Below, piece after piece: positions 7,763 through 16,700 of a DNA stretch of 33,233 bases. Every line of letters starts with the position of its first letter. Within the stretch, counting starts at the first letter, position 1. Made by a program: the position numbers and the translations under genes. Source of the stretch: Chitinophagaceae bacterium (GTDB taxonomy: Bacteria > Bacteroidota > Bacteroidia > Chitinophagales > Chitinophagaceae). The stretch is from assembly GCA_947456825.1 (NCBI GenBank), contig CANGTM010000014.1, forward strand, positions 1 to 33,233, in the 5' to 3' direction. The notes under the pieces were generated by a model that did no database searches, was not told the DNA's origin, and worked only from the letters and a program-made list of their open reading frames with translations.

Positions 7763-8956
7763 ATGGCATTATCCCGTTTTTTAGATCGCTTCAATGAGCC
7801 CGAGACACTACGCATGGCCCAATTGGCCAGAGAGCTAAGAGCGCGAGGTGTCGATATTATCGACATGAGTTTGGGCGAGCCCGATTTCGATACACCGGCT
7901 CACATCAAAGAAGCCGCTATTACCGCCATTCACGAGAATTGGACGCACTACACGCCCGTGGCCGGTTTACCTGACCTGCGACAAGCAGTTTGTCATAAAC
8001 TTAAACGCGATAATCAACTAGATTACCGGCCAGAGCAGATCGTGGTCTCCACGGGTGCAAAGCAAAGCCTGGCCAACGCAATTTTGTCGTTGGTAGATGA
8101 AGGTGATGAGGTCATCATTCCAACGCCCTTTTGGGTTACGTATAGCGAGTTGGTCAAAATTGCCAGAGGCAAGGTAAAGGCCGTTCGTACCACGGCTGAC
8201 AGCGGTTTTAAGATCACACCCCGACAACTTGAGGAAGCAATAGGGCCGGCAACCAAGTTATTTATGTTCTCTTCTCCCTGCAATCCCAGCGGGGCTGTCT
8301 ACACTCCTGATGAGTTGAAAGAGCTGGTGGCCGTCTTTGAAAGGCATCCGCAGGTGTATATAATTTCGGATGAGATCTATGAATACATCAATTTCATGGG
8401 CTTGCATTGCAGTATAGCCTCATTTCCGTCTATACACGATCGCGTGCTTATCATCAACGGGCTCAGTAAAGGATTTGCGATGACAGGGTGGAGGCTGGGC
8501 TACCTGGCGGGGCCTGTGGCCATTGCCAAGGCTTGCGAAAAAGTGCAAGGACAATTTACCAGCGGGGCTAATTCCATTACGCAGAAAGCCGCGGTGGCAG
8601 CCTTGACGGCCGATCTGCGCCCAACACAAGAGATGGTCGCGGAATTTGCAAGGCGTAAAGAATTGGTGTTGGAATTGATGCAGTCCATACCCGAACTCGT
8701 TTGTCCATCTCCCGCGGGGGCTTTCTATGTCTTTCCCGACATGAGTGCATACTTCGGCAAGACCGATGGAGAAACGACGATCCACAATGCCGCCGATTTG
8801 AGCATGTATCTGCTCAATAAAGCCCACGTCTCATCGGTCATGGGAGATGCTTTTGGGGAACCTCGTTGCGTTCGCTTCTCATTTGCCAATAGCAGCGAAA
8901 ATATTAAAGAGGGTTGGAGAAGGATCAGTGAGGCGTTGGCTGCGCTGCGAGACTAA
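7763..8956 (+). CDS. Class I PLP-dependent aminotransferase (aspartate aminotransferase-like)
   Basis: 397 residues from the ATG at 7763, the start that gives the usual 'MALSRFLDRFNEPETLRM' beginning. It is a fold type I, class I/II aminotransferase. Asn174 ('SSPCNPSG'), Asp203 and Tyr206 ('SDEIYEYI') contact PLP, Lys236 ('NGLSKGFAMTGWRLGY') forms the Schiff base, and an Arg near the C-terminus ('CVRFSFANS') would bind the substrate carboxylate. It most resembles bacterial subgroup-Ib aspartate aminotransferases, which move amino groups between aspartate or related amino acids and 2-oxoglutarate. The exact substrate is not certain. A TAACTTG word at 7731 may be a weak promoter. Its last 32 bp overlap the 3' end of coaE on the other strand. 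Confidence 0.9.
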   Translation: MALSRFLDRFNEPETLRMAQLARELRARGVDIIDMSLGEPDFDTPAHIKEAAITAIHENWTHYTPVAGLPDLRQAVCHKLKRDNQLDYRPEQIVVSTGAKQSLANAILSLVDEGDEVIIPTPFWVTYSELVKIARGKVKAVRTTADSGFKITPRQLEEAIGPATKLFMFSSPCNPSGAVYTPDELKELVAVFERHPQVYIISDEIYEYINFMGLHCSIASFPSIHDRVLIINGLSKGFAMTGWRLGYLAGPVAIAKACEKVQGQFTSGANSITQKAAVAALTADLRPTQEMVAEFARRKELVLELMQSIPELVCPSPAGAFYVFPDMSAYFGKTDGETTIHNAADLSMYLLNKAHVSSVMGDAFGEPRCVRFSFANSSENIKEGWRRISEALAALRD

Positions 8957-9530
8957 TGAGTTTTTCGTGCAAGGCTAACACTTGCGGTAGCAGACCCACA
9001 CGCTCGTCATTGACGATCACAAAATCACAGAGTTTCAATTTGATGGTATCCTGCAGTTGGGTAGCCATTCTTTTTTTGACATCATCTTCGCTAAGCTCGT
9101 CTCTTTTCATAACCCGTCGTATGCGAACCGAAAGGGGTGCAGATACGCCGATCACATAGTCTAGTCCCTCGGCCGCACCGCTTTCGAATAGCAGCGCTGC
9201 TTCGCGCAGGGCGTAGGGCGCCTGTTGCTTGGCCAGCCACTGATTGGCATCGGCAATAGTGGCAGGGTGAATAAGTTGATTTAGAAATTCGCGTTTTTCG
9301 GGGTCTTCAAATACCAAAGATGCCAGATAGCTTCTGTTCAGTGTGCCGCTGTCTGTGTAACTGGCTTTTCCGAAATTCTCTATGAGTGAGCTTCGAATGG
9401 CCGGGTCCTCATTCATAAGTCTTTTAGCAGCAGCATCGGCATAGTAAACGGGTATGCCCAGCGTTTCGAATACACGGGCCACCGTGGTCTTGCCACAGCC
9501 GATTCCGCCGGTAAGACCTATGCGAAGCAT
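8925..9530 (-). CDS. coaE: Dephospho-CoA kinase
   Basis: 201 residues, the normal length. The P-loop 'GLTGGIGCGKTT' is at residues 5-16, followed by 'GIPVYYADAAAKRLM' and 'HPATIADANQWL', and by 'REAALLFESG' in the substrate region. It phosphorylates dephospho-CoA, the last step of CoA synthesis. It is last in the nusB-DUF1573-yajC-coaE run; its ATG is 2 bp after the yajC stop, so the two are surely co-transcribed. Its 3' end overlaps the convergent aminotransferase gene by 32 bp. Confidence 0.96.
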   Translation of the reverse strand: MLRIGLTGGIGCGKTTVARVFETLGIPVYYADAAAKRLMNEDPAIRSSLIENFGKASYTDSGTLNRSYLASLVFEDPEKREFLNQLIHPATIADANQWLAKQQAPYALREAALLFESGAAEGLDYVIGVSAPLSVRIRRVMKRDELSEDDVKKRMATQLQDTIKLKLCDFVIVNDERVGLLPQVLALHEKLISLAAQPTPH

Positions 9531-9532
9531 GA

Positions 9533-9871
9533 TTATTTTTTATCGGTAGCGGCCGGCTTGTTCAGTGCCGTGGTCCAGTCCATACTGATGGCCGACTTCT
9601 CGATCTTCAAATAGCTGCCGGGGCTGGTCTCTACCGACAAGGTGGTGCCGTCCTCGTTCACCTTGTTGATGGTAGCATGAATTCCGGCAATGGTTACGAT
9701 CTTGTCTCCCTTGTTGAGGTTATCGATGAAAGTTTTTTGGCTCTTGGCCCGTTGTGCCTGTGGGCGAATAAAGAAAAGCCAAAATACCAGAATCATCAAT
9801 CCCAGAAAGATGAATTGAAATCCTCCGAAACCGGGTTGAGCGGGCGCTTGCAGCAAATAGAAAGAATACAT
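9533..9871 (-). CDS. yajC: Preprotein translocase subunit YajC
   Basis: 112 residues with one membrane segment (about 16-39) that ends in the family signature 'FIRPQAQRAK'. A small soluble beta domain follows ('GDKIVTIAGIHATI'). YajC associates with SecDF and the SecYEG translocon in the inner membrane. It lies 10 bp downstream of the DUF1573 lipoprotein gene and 2 bp upstream of coaE, in the nusB-led operon. Confidence 0.95.
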   Translation of the reverse strand: MYSFYLLQAPAQPGFGGFQFIFLGLMILVFWLFFIRPQAQRAKSQKTFIDNLNKGDKIVTIAGIHATINKVNEDGTTLSVETSPGSYLKIEKSAISMDWTTALNKPAATDKK

Positions 9872-9881
9872 AAAGGGAGTT

Positions 9882-10367
9882 TTATTTTTTATTGGTTACT
9901 TCTGCCTTAAAAACGAGGGTCTGTTCACGGCTGGGTTTGGTGTTCGAGGTTACAAATACTTGTTTTAATATGAAACCATCGCCGCTTCCGTTGTACTTTA
10001 CGCGAATGGTGCCCGTCTGACCGGGGGCAAAGGGTTGCTCAGGCTTTTCGGGTACCGTACAGCCACAGGTGGCCCCTACATGCTCGATGATCAGTGGGCG
10101 ATCTCCGCTATTACGAAACTTCCAGGTAATTTCTACCTCCTTGCCGGGAACCAGTTTACCCAATTCCTTTTCGATGGGGTCGATCCACTCTATGGTGGTA
10201 AACGTGCTGGTATCGTACGCGACCGTATCGGCAGGTGCCTGCTTAAGCGGCAGGTTCGCCGGATCGAGAGGAGATACCGTGCCATCGGTTGCCGTAACAT
10301 TGGGAGTCTGTTTACAGGCGGCAGCGATCAGCATTGTTACGCAGGTGATCAATAGTATCTTTTTCAT
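9882..10367 (-). CDS. DUF1573 lipoprotein
   Basis: 161 residues when started at the ATG at 10367, which places a lipoprotein signal at the N-terminus: 'MKK', a hydrophobic core and the lipobox 'IAAAC' with Cys18. An upstream in-frame ATG at 10394 would add nine polar residues and spoil the signal. The mature part carries a DUF1573 Ig-like domain with the typical 'GATCGCTVPEKP', 'PGQTG' and 'GFILKQVFVTSN' motifs. DUF1573 proteins are exported and widespread in Bacteroidota; I know no established function. It sits between nusB and yajC. A second DUF1573 protein is at 31296-31736. Confidence 0.85.
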   Translation of the reverse strand: MKKILLITCVTMLIAAACKQTPNVTATDGTVSPLDPANLPLKQAPADTVAYDTSTFTTIEWIDPIEKELGKLVPGKEVEITWKFRNSGDRPLIIEHVGATCGCTVPEKPEQPFAPGQTGTIRVKYNGSGDGFILKQVFVTSNTKPSREQTLVFKAEVTNKK

Positions 10368-10427
10368 GTTCGTATTGTTCTGTTTACAGGGCATGCTGTT
10401 GCAAAATTAAATGTTCGGAGCTAAACC

Positions 10428-11354
10428 TCAGGACTTGCGAAAATCTACCTTGCGAAGCTGACCCGAAGTCACCAGGTCTTTGTGAATGCTGTCGAGTATC
10501 CCGTTCACAAATTGTCCGCTCTGTGCGGTGCTGTAGTCTTTGGCAAGGTCAATATATTCATTAATGGTAACCTTGGGAGGGATCGTTTCAAAGAATAGGA
10601 ATTCGGCTACCCCCATCTTCATCATGATCATGTCTAGTTGGGCAATACGCTCCGGATCCCAGTTCTTTAACTTAGGAATGATGTACGATTGAAGCTGTTC
10701 TTGTTTCTCCAAAACGGTTCGTAATAGTTCTTGGCCAAATTGTTCCTTATCACGGTCGATCAGTTGTTCGAAATTCAGTTGACCGGGTTTATGCAGGTAG
10801 CCGGCCAGCAGTTGAATGACCCCTTCACCATCATCATCCCAATCGGCGAATAACTCCTCTACATAAGAGACGAAAGAGGGGTTGGCGAGCATCATGTCAT
10901 TGACGATAAATTCTACCATTTTTCGTTCGGCCTTCTTCTCGCGTGAGGGCGTGGCAATATAGCTTCGGTATTCCTCCGTTTCGATCAATTGCAAATAAAT
11001 GGACTTGATAAGCTCTTGGGCAAGGCCGGCCTGGGGTTTCAATTGGTCGATCTGTTCGAGCAAGGCTTTATCTTCTAGCATTTGCCATAATAGCTCATTG
11101 CCCGCCAATTTGGTATTGATGTTCAGGTCTTCTGCAGAGGGTAAATGTTTGGAGGCTTTTTGGTGAGCGTATTTTTCGGGATAGCGTAAGATCTCGGTCA
11201 GCAGCCAAAGCAGGTGCACCAGTAAACGGCGGGGTTGATCGTAGTGTTGTTTGAGCAACGAGGCATGTACAGCAGGGGCGGGGATGGTTTCGAATGTAGT
11301 GATGGAGTAGAGCGTTTGCATCACTTTAACCCGGATAGTACGTCTGCTGATCAT
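10428..11354 (-). CDS. nusB: Transcription antitermination factor NusB (long Bacteroidota form)
   Basis: 308 residues from the ATG at 11354. This start is chosen because 'MISRRTIRVKVMQTLYSI' is the normal NusB beginning and the promoter TATCTTTG (11384-11377) lies between it and an upstream ATG at 11390, which would not be transcribed. The C-terminal half carries the NusB RNA-binding helical fold ('MMKMGVAEFLFFETIPPKVT', 'INEYIDLAKDYST', 'FVNGILDSI'). The protein is twice the length of E. coli NusB because of an N-terminal helical extension common in this phylum. NusB binds boxA RNA with NusE (S10) and supports rRNA transcription. It is first in the operon with DUF1573, yajC and coaE. Confidence 0.92.
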   Translation of the reverse strand: MISRRTIRVKVMQTLYSITTFETIPAPAVHASLLKQHYDQPRRLLVHLLWLLTEILRYPEKYAHQKASKHLPSAEDLNINTKLAGNELLWQMLEDKALLEQIDQLKPQAGLAQELIKSIYLQLIETEEYRSYIATPSREKKAERKMVEFIVNDMMLANPSFVSYVEELFADWDDDGEGVIQLLAGYLHKPGQLNFEQLIDRDKEQFGQELLRTVLEKQEQLQSYIIPKLKNWDPERIAQLDMIMMKMGVAEFLFFETIPPKVTINEYIDLAKDYSTAQSGQFVNGILDSIHKDLVTSGQLRKVDFRKS

Positions 11355-11376
11355 TTTTATAAGAGCTTGTTGATTA

Positions 11377-11384
11377 CAAAGATA
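11377..11384 (-). promoter_or_regulatory. -7 promoter element TATCTTTG for the nusB operon
   Basis: Exact TAnnTTTG match on the minus strand, 22 bp upstream of the ATG at 11354. It decides the nusB start. Confidence 0.65.
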
Positions 11385-11406
11385 GGTCATTTATCGGACC
11401 CGGGCC

Positions 11407-11426
11407 TTTTCAGCTTGCGCTGAAAA
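11407..11426. repeat. Perfect inverted repeat between nusB and groES
   Basis: TTTTCAGC, TTGC, GCTGAAAA: an 8-bp perfect inverted repeat with a 4-base gap, located 22 bp behind the nusB -7 element and about 110 bp ahead of the groES one. It could be an operator or a hairpin; the sequence alone does not decide. Confidence 0.6.
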
Positions 11427-11462
11427 ATTGTCAGCGTTCGACAGGCCTGCACACGTGTTTAG

Positions 11463-11474
11463 GTCAATTTTGAC
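11463..11474. repeat. Palindrome GTCAA-TT-TTGAC upstream of groES
   Basis: A 12-bp perfect palindrome about 63 bp upstream of the groES -7 element. It is followed by a TGACA direct repeat at 11470 and 11483, and preceded by TGTC-N7-GACA near 11430. This cluster of GACA words in the promoter region is a candidate regulator site. It is not a CIRCE element. Confidence 0.4.
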
Positions 11475-11536
11475 AATTTCTTCTGACAAAAGTTACCCTT
11501 CTCAGGCAGTTTCGGTGGCTGGCATGCTATTTAGGA

Positions 11537-11544
11537 TATATTTG
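11537..11544 (+). promoter_or_regulatory. -7 promoter element TATATTTG for groES-groEL
   Basis: Exact TAnnTTTG match. It predicts a leader of about 54 nt whose first part is GC-rich and can pair CCCGG (11552-11556) with CCGGG (11569-11573), ending in an A-rich stretch before the groES ATG. There is no Shine-Dalgarno sequence. Confidence 0.65.
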
Positions 11545-11604
11545 CCGCCCGCCCGGGCCTAGCGCCCACCGGGTTAACCATTAATAAAAAAATCAATTTA
11601 AGCT

Positions 11605-11886
11605 ATGGCCAAGAAAGTCAATGTTACTCCGCTTCACGACCGTGTGATCGTGAAAGCCGCTGCCGCCGAAGAAAAGACCGCTGGTGGCATCATCATCCCT
11701 GACACTGCCAAAGAAAAACCTCAGCGTGGTACTGTTGTTGCTGCCGGGCCCGGCAAAAAAGATGAGCCTGTAACTGTAAAGGCAGGTGATACCGTTCTGT
11801 ACGGAAAATACGCCGGCACCGAGATTCAGATCGAGGGTGTCGATTACCTCATCATGCGCGAGTCAGATATTCTCGCCATCGTTTAA
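11605..11886 (+). CDS. groES: Co-chaperonin GroES
   Basis: 93 residues, full length. The N-terminus '[13 protein letters not shown]', the mobile loop '[19 protein letters not shown]' and the roof-region '[18 protein letters not shown]' are classic. It caps the GroEL ring during ATP-driven folding in the cytoplasm. It has its own TATATTTG promoter and lies 42 bp upstream of groEL, in the usual two-gene operon. Confidence 0.98.
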   Translation: MAKKVNVTPLHDRVIVKAAAAEEKTAGGIIIPDTAKEKPQRGTVVAAGPGKKDEPVTVKAGDTVLYGKYAGTEIQIEGVDYLIMRESDILAIV

Positions 11887-11928
11887 TCGTATCGGTAAAC
11901 CAAACAAGTAATTAACAAACCAAATAAC

Positions 11929-13566
11929 ATGGCAAAACAGATTTTCTTCGACATCGAAGCAAGAAATAGAATGAAGAAGGGCGTTGATACGCTCGCTAAT
12001 GCAGTTAAAGTTACGCTCGGCCCCAAAGGTAGAAATGTAGTCATCGAAAAGAAGTTCGGTGCTCCACAGGTGACCAAGGATGGTGTCAGCGTGGCCAAGG
12101 AGATCGAGTTAGAGGATCCCATCGAGAACATGGGTGCCCAAATGGTAAAGGAAGTGGCCTCCAAGACCGCGGATATTGCCGGAGACGGAACCACTACCGC
12201 CACCGTGCTGGCGCAGTCCATCATTAGCGAAGGTCTCAAGATGGTAGCGGCCGGTGCTAACCCAATGGACCTTAAAAGAGGTATCGACAAAGCCGTCTCT
12301 CTGGTGGTGAACAACCTGCATGCGCAAAGCCAGACCGTAGGAAGCGACAGCAAAAAAATTCAACAAGTGGCCACTATCTCTGCCAACAACGACGAGACGA
12401 TCGGTAAGTTGATCGCAGAAGCTTTTGGCAAAGTGGGTAAAGAAGGTGTAATTACTGTAGAAGAAGCCAAGGGAACCGATACAACGGTCGATGTGGTAGA
12501 GGGCATGCAATTCGATCGCGGATACATCTCTCCTTACTTTGTAACGAACAGCGAAAAGATGGAAGCTGAGTTGCAAAACCCCTACATCCTGATCTACGAT
12601 AAGAAGATCAGCAGCATGAAAGATATTCTGCACATTCTCGAAAAAGTGGCACAGGGCGGTCGTCCGCTGCTGATCATTGCCGAAGACCTCGAGGGAGAAG
12701 CACTGGCTACCCTGGTGGTCAACAAACTTCGTGGCACGTTGAAAGTAGCCGCAGTAAAGGCTCCCGGTTTTGGTGATCGTCGTAAAGAGATGTTGCAAGA
12801 CATCGCTATTCTTACCAAAGGAATCGTTGTAAGCGAAGAGCAAGGTTTCAAATTGGAGAATGCCGATCTGACCTATTTGGGACAAGCAGCCTCTGTTACT
12901 ATCGATAAAGATAATACCACTATCGTGGGCGGTAAGGGTAAGAAAGAAGATATCACAGCACGCGTCAATCAAATCAAAGCCCAGATCGAGACCACTACCT
13001 CTGACTACGACCGCGAGAAACTGCAGGAGCGTCTGGCCAAATTAAGTGGCGGTGTGGCTGTTCTGTACGTTGGTGCCGCTACCGAAGTGGAAATGAAAGA
13101 GAAAAAAGATCGTGTCGATGATGCCTTGCATGCTACGCGCGCTGCAGTAGAGGAGGGTATCGTACCCGGTGGTGGCGTGGCTTACATCCGTGCCATCGAA
13201 TCGCTCGATGCCAAGGTGAAAGGACAGATCGAGGACGAACAAACGGGTATGGCCATCGTGCGCCGCGCGCTCGAGGAACCCATGCGCATTTTGACCGCTA
13301 ACGCCGGTATCGATGGTTCCATCGTGGTGCAGCGCATCAAAGAAGGTAAGGCCGATTTTGGTTTCAATGCCCGCACAGAAGTATACGAGAACCTGTTCAA
13401 GGCAGGTGTGATCGATCCTACTAAAGTGAGCCGCGTTGCCCTTGAAAACGCCGCCTCTATTGCCGGTATGTTGCTGACCACGGAATGTGTGGTAGCCGAT
13501 AAGCCCAAGAAAGAGGAGCCTCACGCACATCCGGCCCCTGATATGGGCGGCATGGGAGGATATTGA
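11929..13566 (+). CDS. groEL: Chaperonin GroEL
   Basis: 545 residues, full length. The ATP site includes '[11 protein letters not shown]' and '[12 protein letters not shown]', and the apical domain has '[22 protein letters not shown]' split motifs and '[18 protein letters not shown]'. The C-terminal tail ends in a short GGMGGY, a variant of the GGM repeats. It forms the 14-mer folding chamber with GroES. The long open frames on the opposite strand are shadows of this conserved gene. A strong terminator follows within 30 bp. Confidence 0.98.
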   Translation: MAKQIFFDIEARNRMKKGVDTLANAVKVTLGPKGRNVVIEKKFGAPQVTKDGVSVAKEIELEDPIENMGAQMVKEVASKTADIAGDGTTTATVLAQSIISEGLKMVAAGANPMDLKRGIDKAVSLVVNNLHAQSQTVGSDSKKIQQVATISANNDETIGKLIAEAFGKVGKEGVITVEEAKGTDTTVDVVEGMQFDRGYISPYFVTNSEKMEAELQNPYILIYDKKISSMKDILHILEKVAQGGRPLLIIAEDLEGEALATLVVNKLRGTLKVAAVKAPGFGDRRKEMLQDIAILTKGIVVSEEQGFKLENADLTYLGQAASVTIDKDNTTIVGGKGKKEDITARVNQIKAQIETTTSDYDREKLQERLAKLSGGVAVLYVGAATEVEMKEKKDRVDDALHATRAAVEEGIVPGGGVAYIRAIESLDAKVKGQIEDEQTGMAIVRRALEEPMRILTANAGIDGSIVVQRIKEGKADFGFNARTEVYENLFKAGVIDPTKVSRVALENAASIAGMLLTTECVVADKPKKEEPHAHPAPDMGGMGGY

Positions 13567-13593
13567 TAATCAGCTATTTGTATTTTTTTCGCT

Positions 13594-13630
13594 AGGGCCT
13601 CACCATTCACATGGTGGGGCCTTCTTTTTT
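13594..13630 (+). terminator. Rho-independent terminator after groEL
   Basis: A 13-bp stem (13594-13606 with 13611-13623, two G-U pairs) closed by a TCAC loop is followed by a T-rich run ending TCTTTTTT. It separates groESL from the protease gene. Confidence 0.9.
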
Positions 13631-13673
13631 AAATTTCCCCTGTTGGATTGCTACTTTTTTTGCGAAATATTCC

Positions 13674-13681
13674 TACTTTTA
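13674..13681 (+). promoter_or_regulatory. Candidate -7 element TACTTTTA for the metalloprotease gene
   Basis: One base from TAnnTTTG and 42 bp upstream of the ATG at 13724. The position after the groEL terminator supports a promoter here. Confidence 0.4.
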
Positions 13682-13723
13682 GTCGCTCGGATAATTTAAC
13701 ATCTCATTTAATTAAATCCACCC

Positions 13724-16700
13724 ATGAGAAATTTTACACTTTTTTTAATTTCCTTGCTGTTTTTCTCGTCCGTATTTGGTCAGAATCAGCGCTTTTGGAC
13801 GCCAGTAACGGAGTCTAGCCTGGGCTATGATGTTTTCGCAGCGGCTCAGTCAAGACGTCCCGAAAACGTTAAACTGTTTCGTTTACAAGAGACCGCTTTT
13901 AAGCAATTGGTAGCCCAAGCGCCCATGGAGGCCGATCAGCGTGTAACGCAATCCACCTTTATGGTCGAATTTCCCATGCCAAGTGGAGAGATCAAGAAAT
14001 TCCGAATTGTAAATGCACCTGTTATGGCGCCGGAGTTACTGGCTCGCTATCCTGGTATTTACTCCTTCTCAGGACAAGGCGTAGATAATCCTGCGGATAA
14101 TATCAGATTCGATGTCTCTATTCATGGGGTGCATGCTACTATACTTAATCCTACTAGCGAGCCCGTTTATGTGGACAGGGTTCACAACGATGTGTATCGA
14201 GTTTCTAACAGAAGAGATTATACCGACGTGCCTGCAGACTTCGAGTGTTTGACCGAAGATATCATCAACAACGCCGGGCCTGGCGAGGAAAATGCAGATG
14301 ATGGTCTGCTTAGAACCTATCGTCTGGCCATGATCTCCGGTGCAGAGTTTTCGTTGCACTTTATTCCCACCGGCGGATTACCCAGCTTGGCGGATAGTGT
14401 GGGTGCCGTACTAGCTGCACTCAACAGTCATATTACACGTGCTAACCAAGTTTATGAAAGAGACTTCGGGGTGCGTATGATCTTGGTGGCCAACAACAAT
14501 TTGATCATTTACTTTAATCCTGCTACCGACCCCATTACCAATCCTAACTCACCCGTTGGTACTACGTCGATGGCTGCCATTGATGCTGCTATCGGAAACG
14601 GTAACTACGACATTGGCCATACGGTCAGCAAGGGAAGCGATAACGGAAACGCCGGTTGTATAGGTTGCGTTTGTAACAACACCAACAAGGGCAGAGGATG
14701 GACCGTTTACAGCAACCCGTCTTTGCTCGAGTTCTATGTCATCGATTATTTGGCGCACGAGTTAGGGCACCAGTTCGGTGCTAACCATACTTTCTCTTTT
14801 AACATTGAGGGTACGGGTGTTAACGTTGAGCCTGGCAGCGGTGTAACGATCATGGGATATGCCGGTATTACCGGAGCCACCACTGATGTAGCTCCACATA
14901 GTATTGCCATTTTTTCTGTAAAGAGTATTGAGCAGGTCACTAACTATATAAGAAACTCAACCGGAAACTCTTGCGTGGTGTCTACTGCCACTGGTAACAC
15001 GGCGCCAACGGCCAATGCCGGTACTGATTTTACCATTCCTTTCTCAACTCCTTTCAGACTTACAGGTACGGCTACGGATGCCAACCCGACCAACGTTCTT
15101 TCCTACAACTGGGAGCAGATCGACAACAGAGCTTCTACTGCTGTTCCTACCGTTCCTTCTGCTACCTCTACGGCCACCGGCCCTCATTTTAGAACTTTCC
15201 TCGACTACAGTACTCCGGTAAGAACGCTTCCTTCGCTGCAGTATATCCTTAACGGAACCAATAACGACAGATGGGAAGTATTGCCTGGAGTTGCCAAGAA
15301 TCTCAACTTCAGATTTATTGCCAAAGACAATCATCCTGGCGGTGGTAATACCAAATCGGATGATATGGTCGTAACAGTTGCCAACCTCGGACCTTTCCTT
15401 ATCACCTCGCAAAATACGGCTACCAGTTGGACGGCCGGTAACGCTGAGACCATCACTTGGTCGGTGAACGGAACTACAGGTGCTCCTGTCAACTGCGCAA
15501 ACGTCAGAATCTCTATTTCGACCAACGGTGGTACTTCGTTCACCACTCTTGTTGCCAGTACGCCCAACGACGGATCGGAGTCTATCATTGTGCCTAACAC
15601 TCCCAGCACCACGGTTCGTATTATGGTGGAGGCCGTTGGCAATATCTTCTTTGATATCAACAATGCCGACCTAACCATTGTGCCGCCTCCTTTTGGATTT
15701 ACGTTTAATTCAACAACGCCTGCCACGGCGGCTTGTCCTGCGCCTTCCAGCATGTCAATTTCATTGGGAACTACATCCAATGGTGGATATACTGGAAACG
15801 TCGCCCTCAGCGCTACGGGCAATCCTGCCGGTACTACGGTTAGCTTCTCTTCCAGTACTATCGCTGTTGGCGGAAGTGCAGATGTAATTCTCACAGGAAC
15901 CAACACGCTAAATGCCGGCACCTATAATATCACCGTTACGGGTACCAGCACGGGCGCTCCCACGCGTACGGCTGTTCTCAGCTTTACGGTTCAGTCTGGT
16001 AGTGGTCCTGCCATTACTACTCAACCCGCCAACCAAACAGCCTGCGTAGGCAGTAACGCTACCTTTACGGTGGCTTCTTCCGGAACGTATCAGTGGCAGG
16101 TTAATACCGGTGCCGGGTTCGCCAATATCAGCGGCGCCACCAGTGCTTCGCTGGTAGTAAGCGGAGTAACCGCTTCACAGAGCGGAAACAGCTACCGCTG
16201 CATCGTTAGTGGACAGTGCGGTAACACTACCTCTTCTTCAGCTACCCTTACGGTTAATACACTGCCTGCTATCGTAAATAATCCGGCTAACGTTGCCGAA
16301 TGTACCGGAACGACCGTTTCTTTTGCAGTGACCGCATCGGGAACCGCCCTTACCTACCAGTGGCAAGTAAGCACCGACAATGGAGCCACCTTTAGCAACA
16401 TCTCCGGTGCTACGCTGGCTACTTATACGATCGCTTCAACTGTATTGTCACAGAATGGAAATCGTTTCCGTTGTGTTGTATCAGGCGCTTGTACTCCCTC
16501 TGTAACTTCTACCGCGGCCACGCTTACCCTGAGCGCAGCGCCTACTATTACTGCTAACCCTGTGGCCACTGCCACTATTTGCGAGAGAGCTTCTACCAGC
16601 TTTGTGGTAGCGGCTACTACTCCCGTAGGTACGCTTACCTACCAGTGGCAGGCTAGTGCCAATGGCGGAACTACCTGGACCAACATCTCAGGAGCCACCA

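Noticed and set aside
11391-11604. CIRCE (HrcA) operator upstream of groES
   Set aside because: No TTAGCACTC/GAGTGCTAA pair or close variant could be found; other inverted repeats are reported instead.
12109-12972. 287-residue open frame antisense to groEL
   Set aside because: It lies wholly inside a highly conserved gene on the other strand, has no family resemblance and no promoter or start context; it follows from the codon use of groEL.
15331-15921. 196-residue open frame antisense to the metalloprotease gene (and a similar 184-residue one at 16793-17347)
   Set aside because: Both are shadows of a repetitive Thr/Ser-rich coding region; the sense frame has a signal peptide, zinc site and sorting domain.
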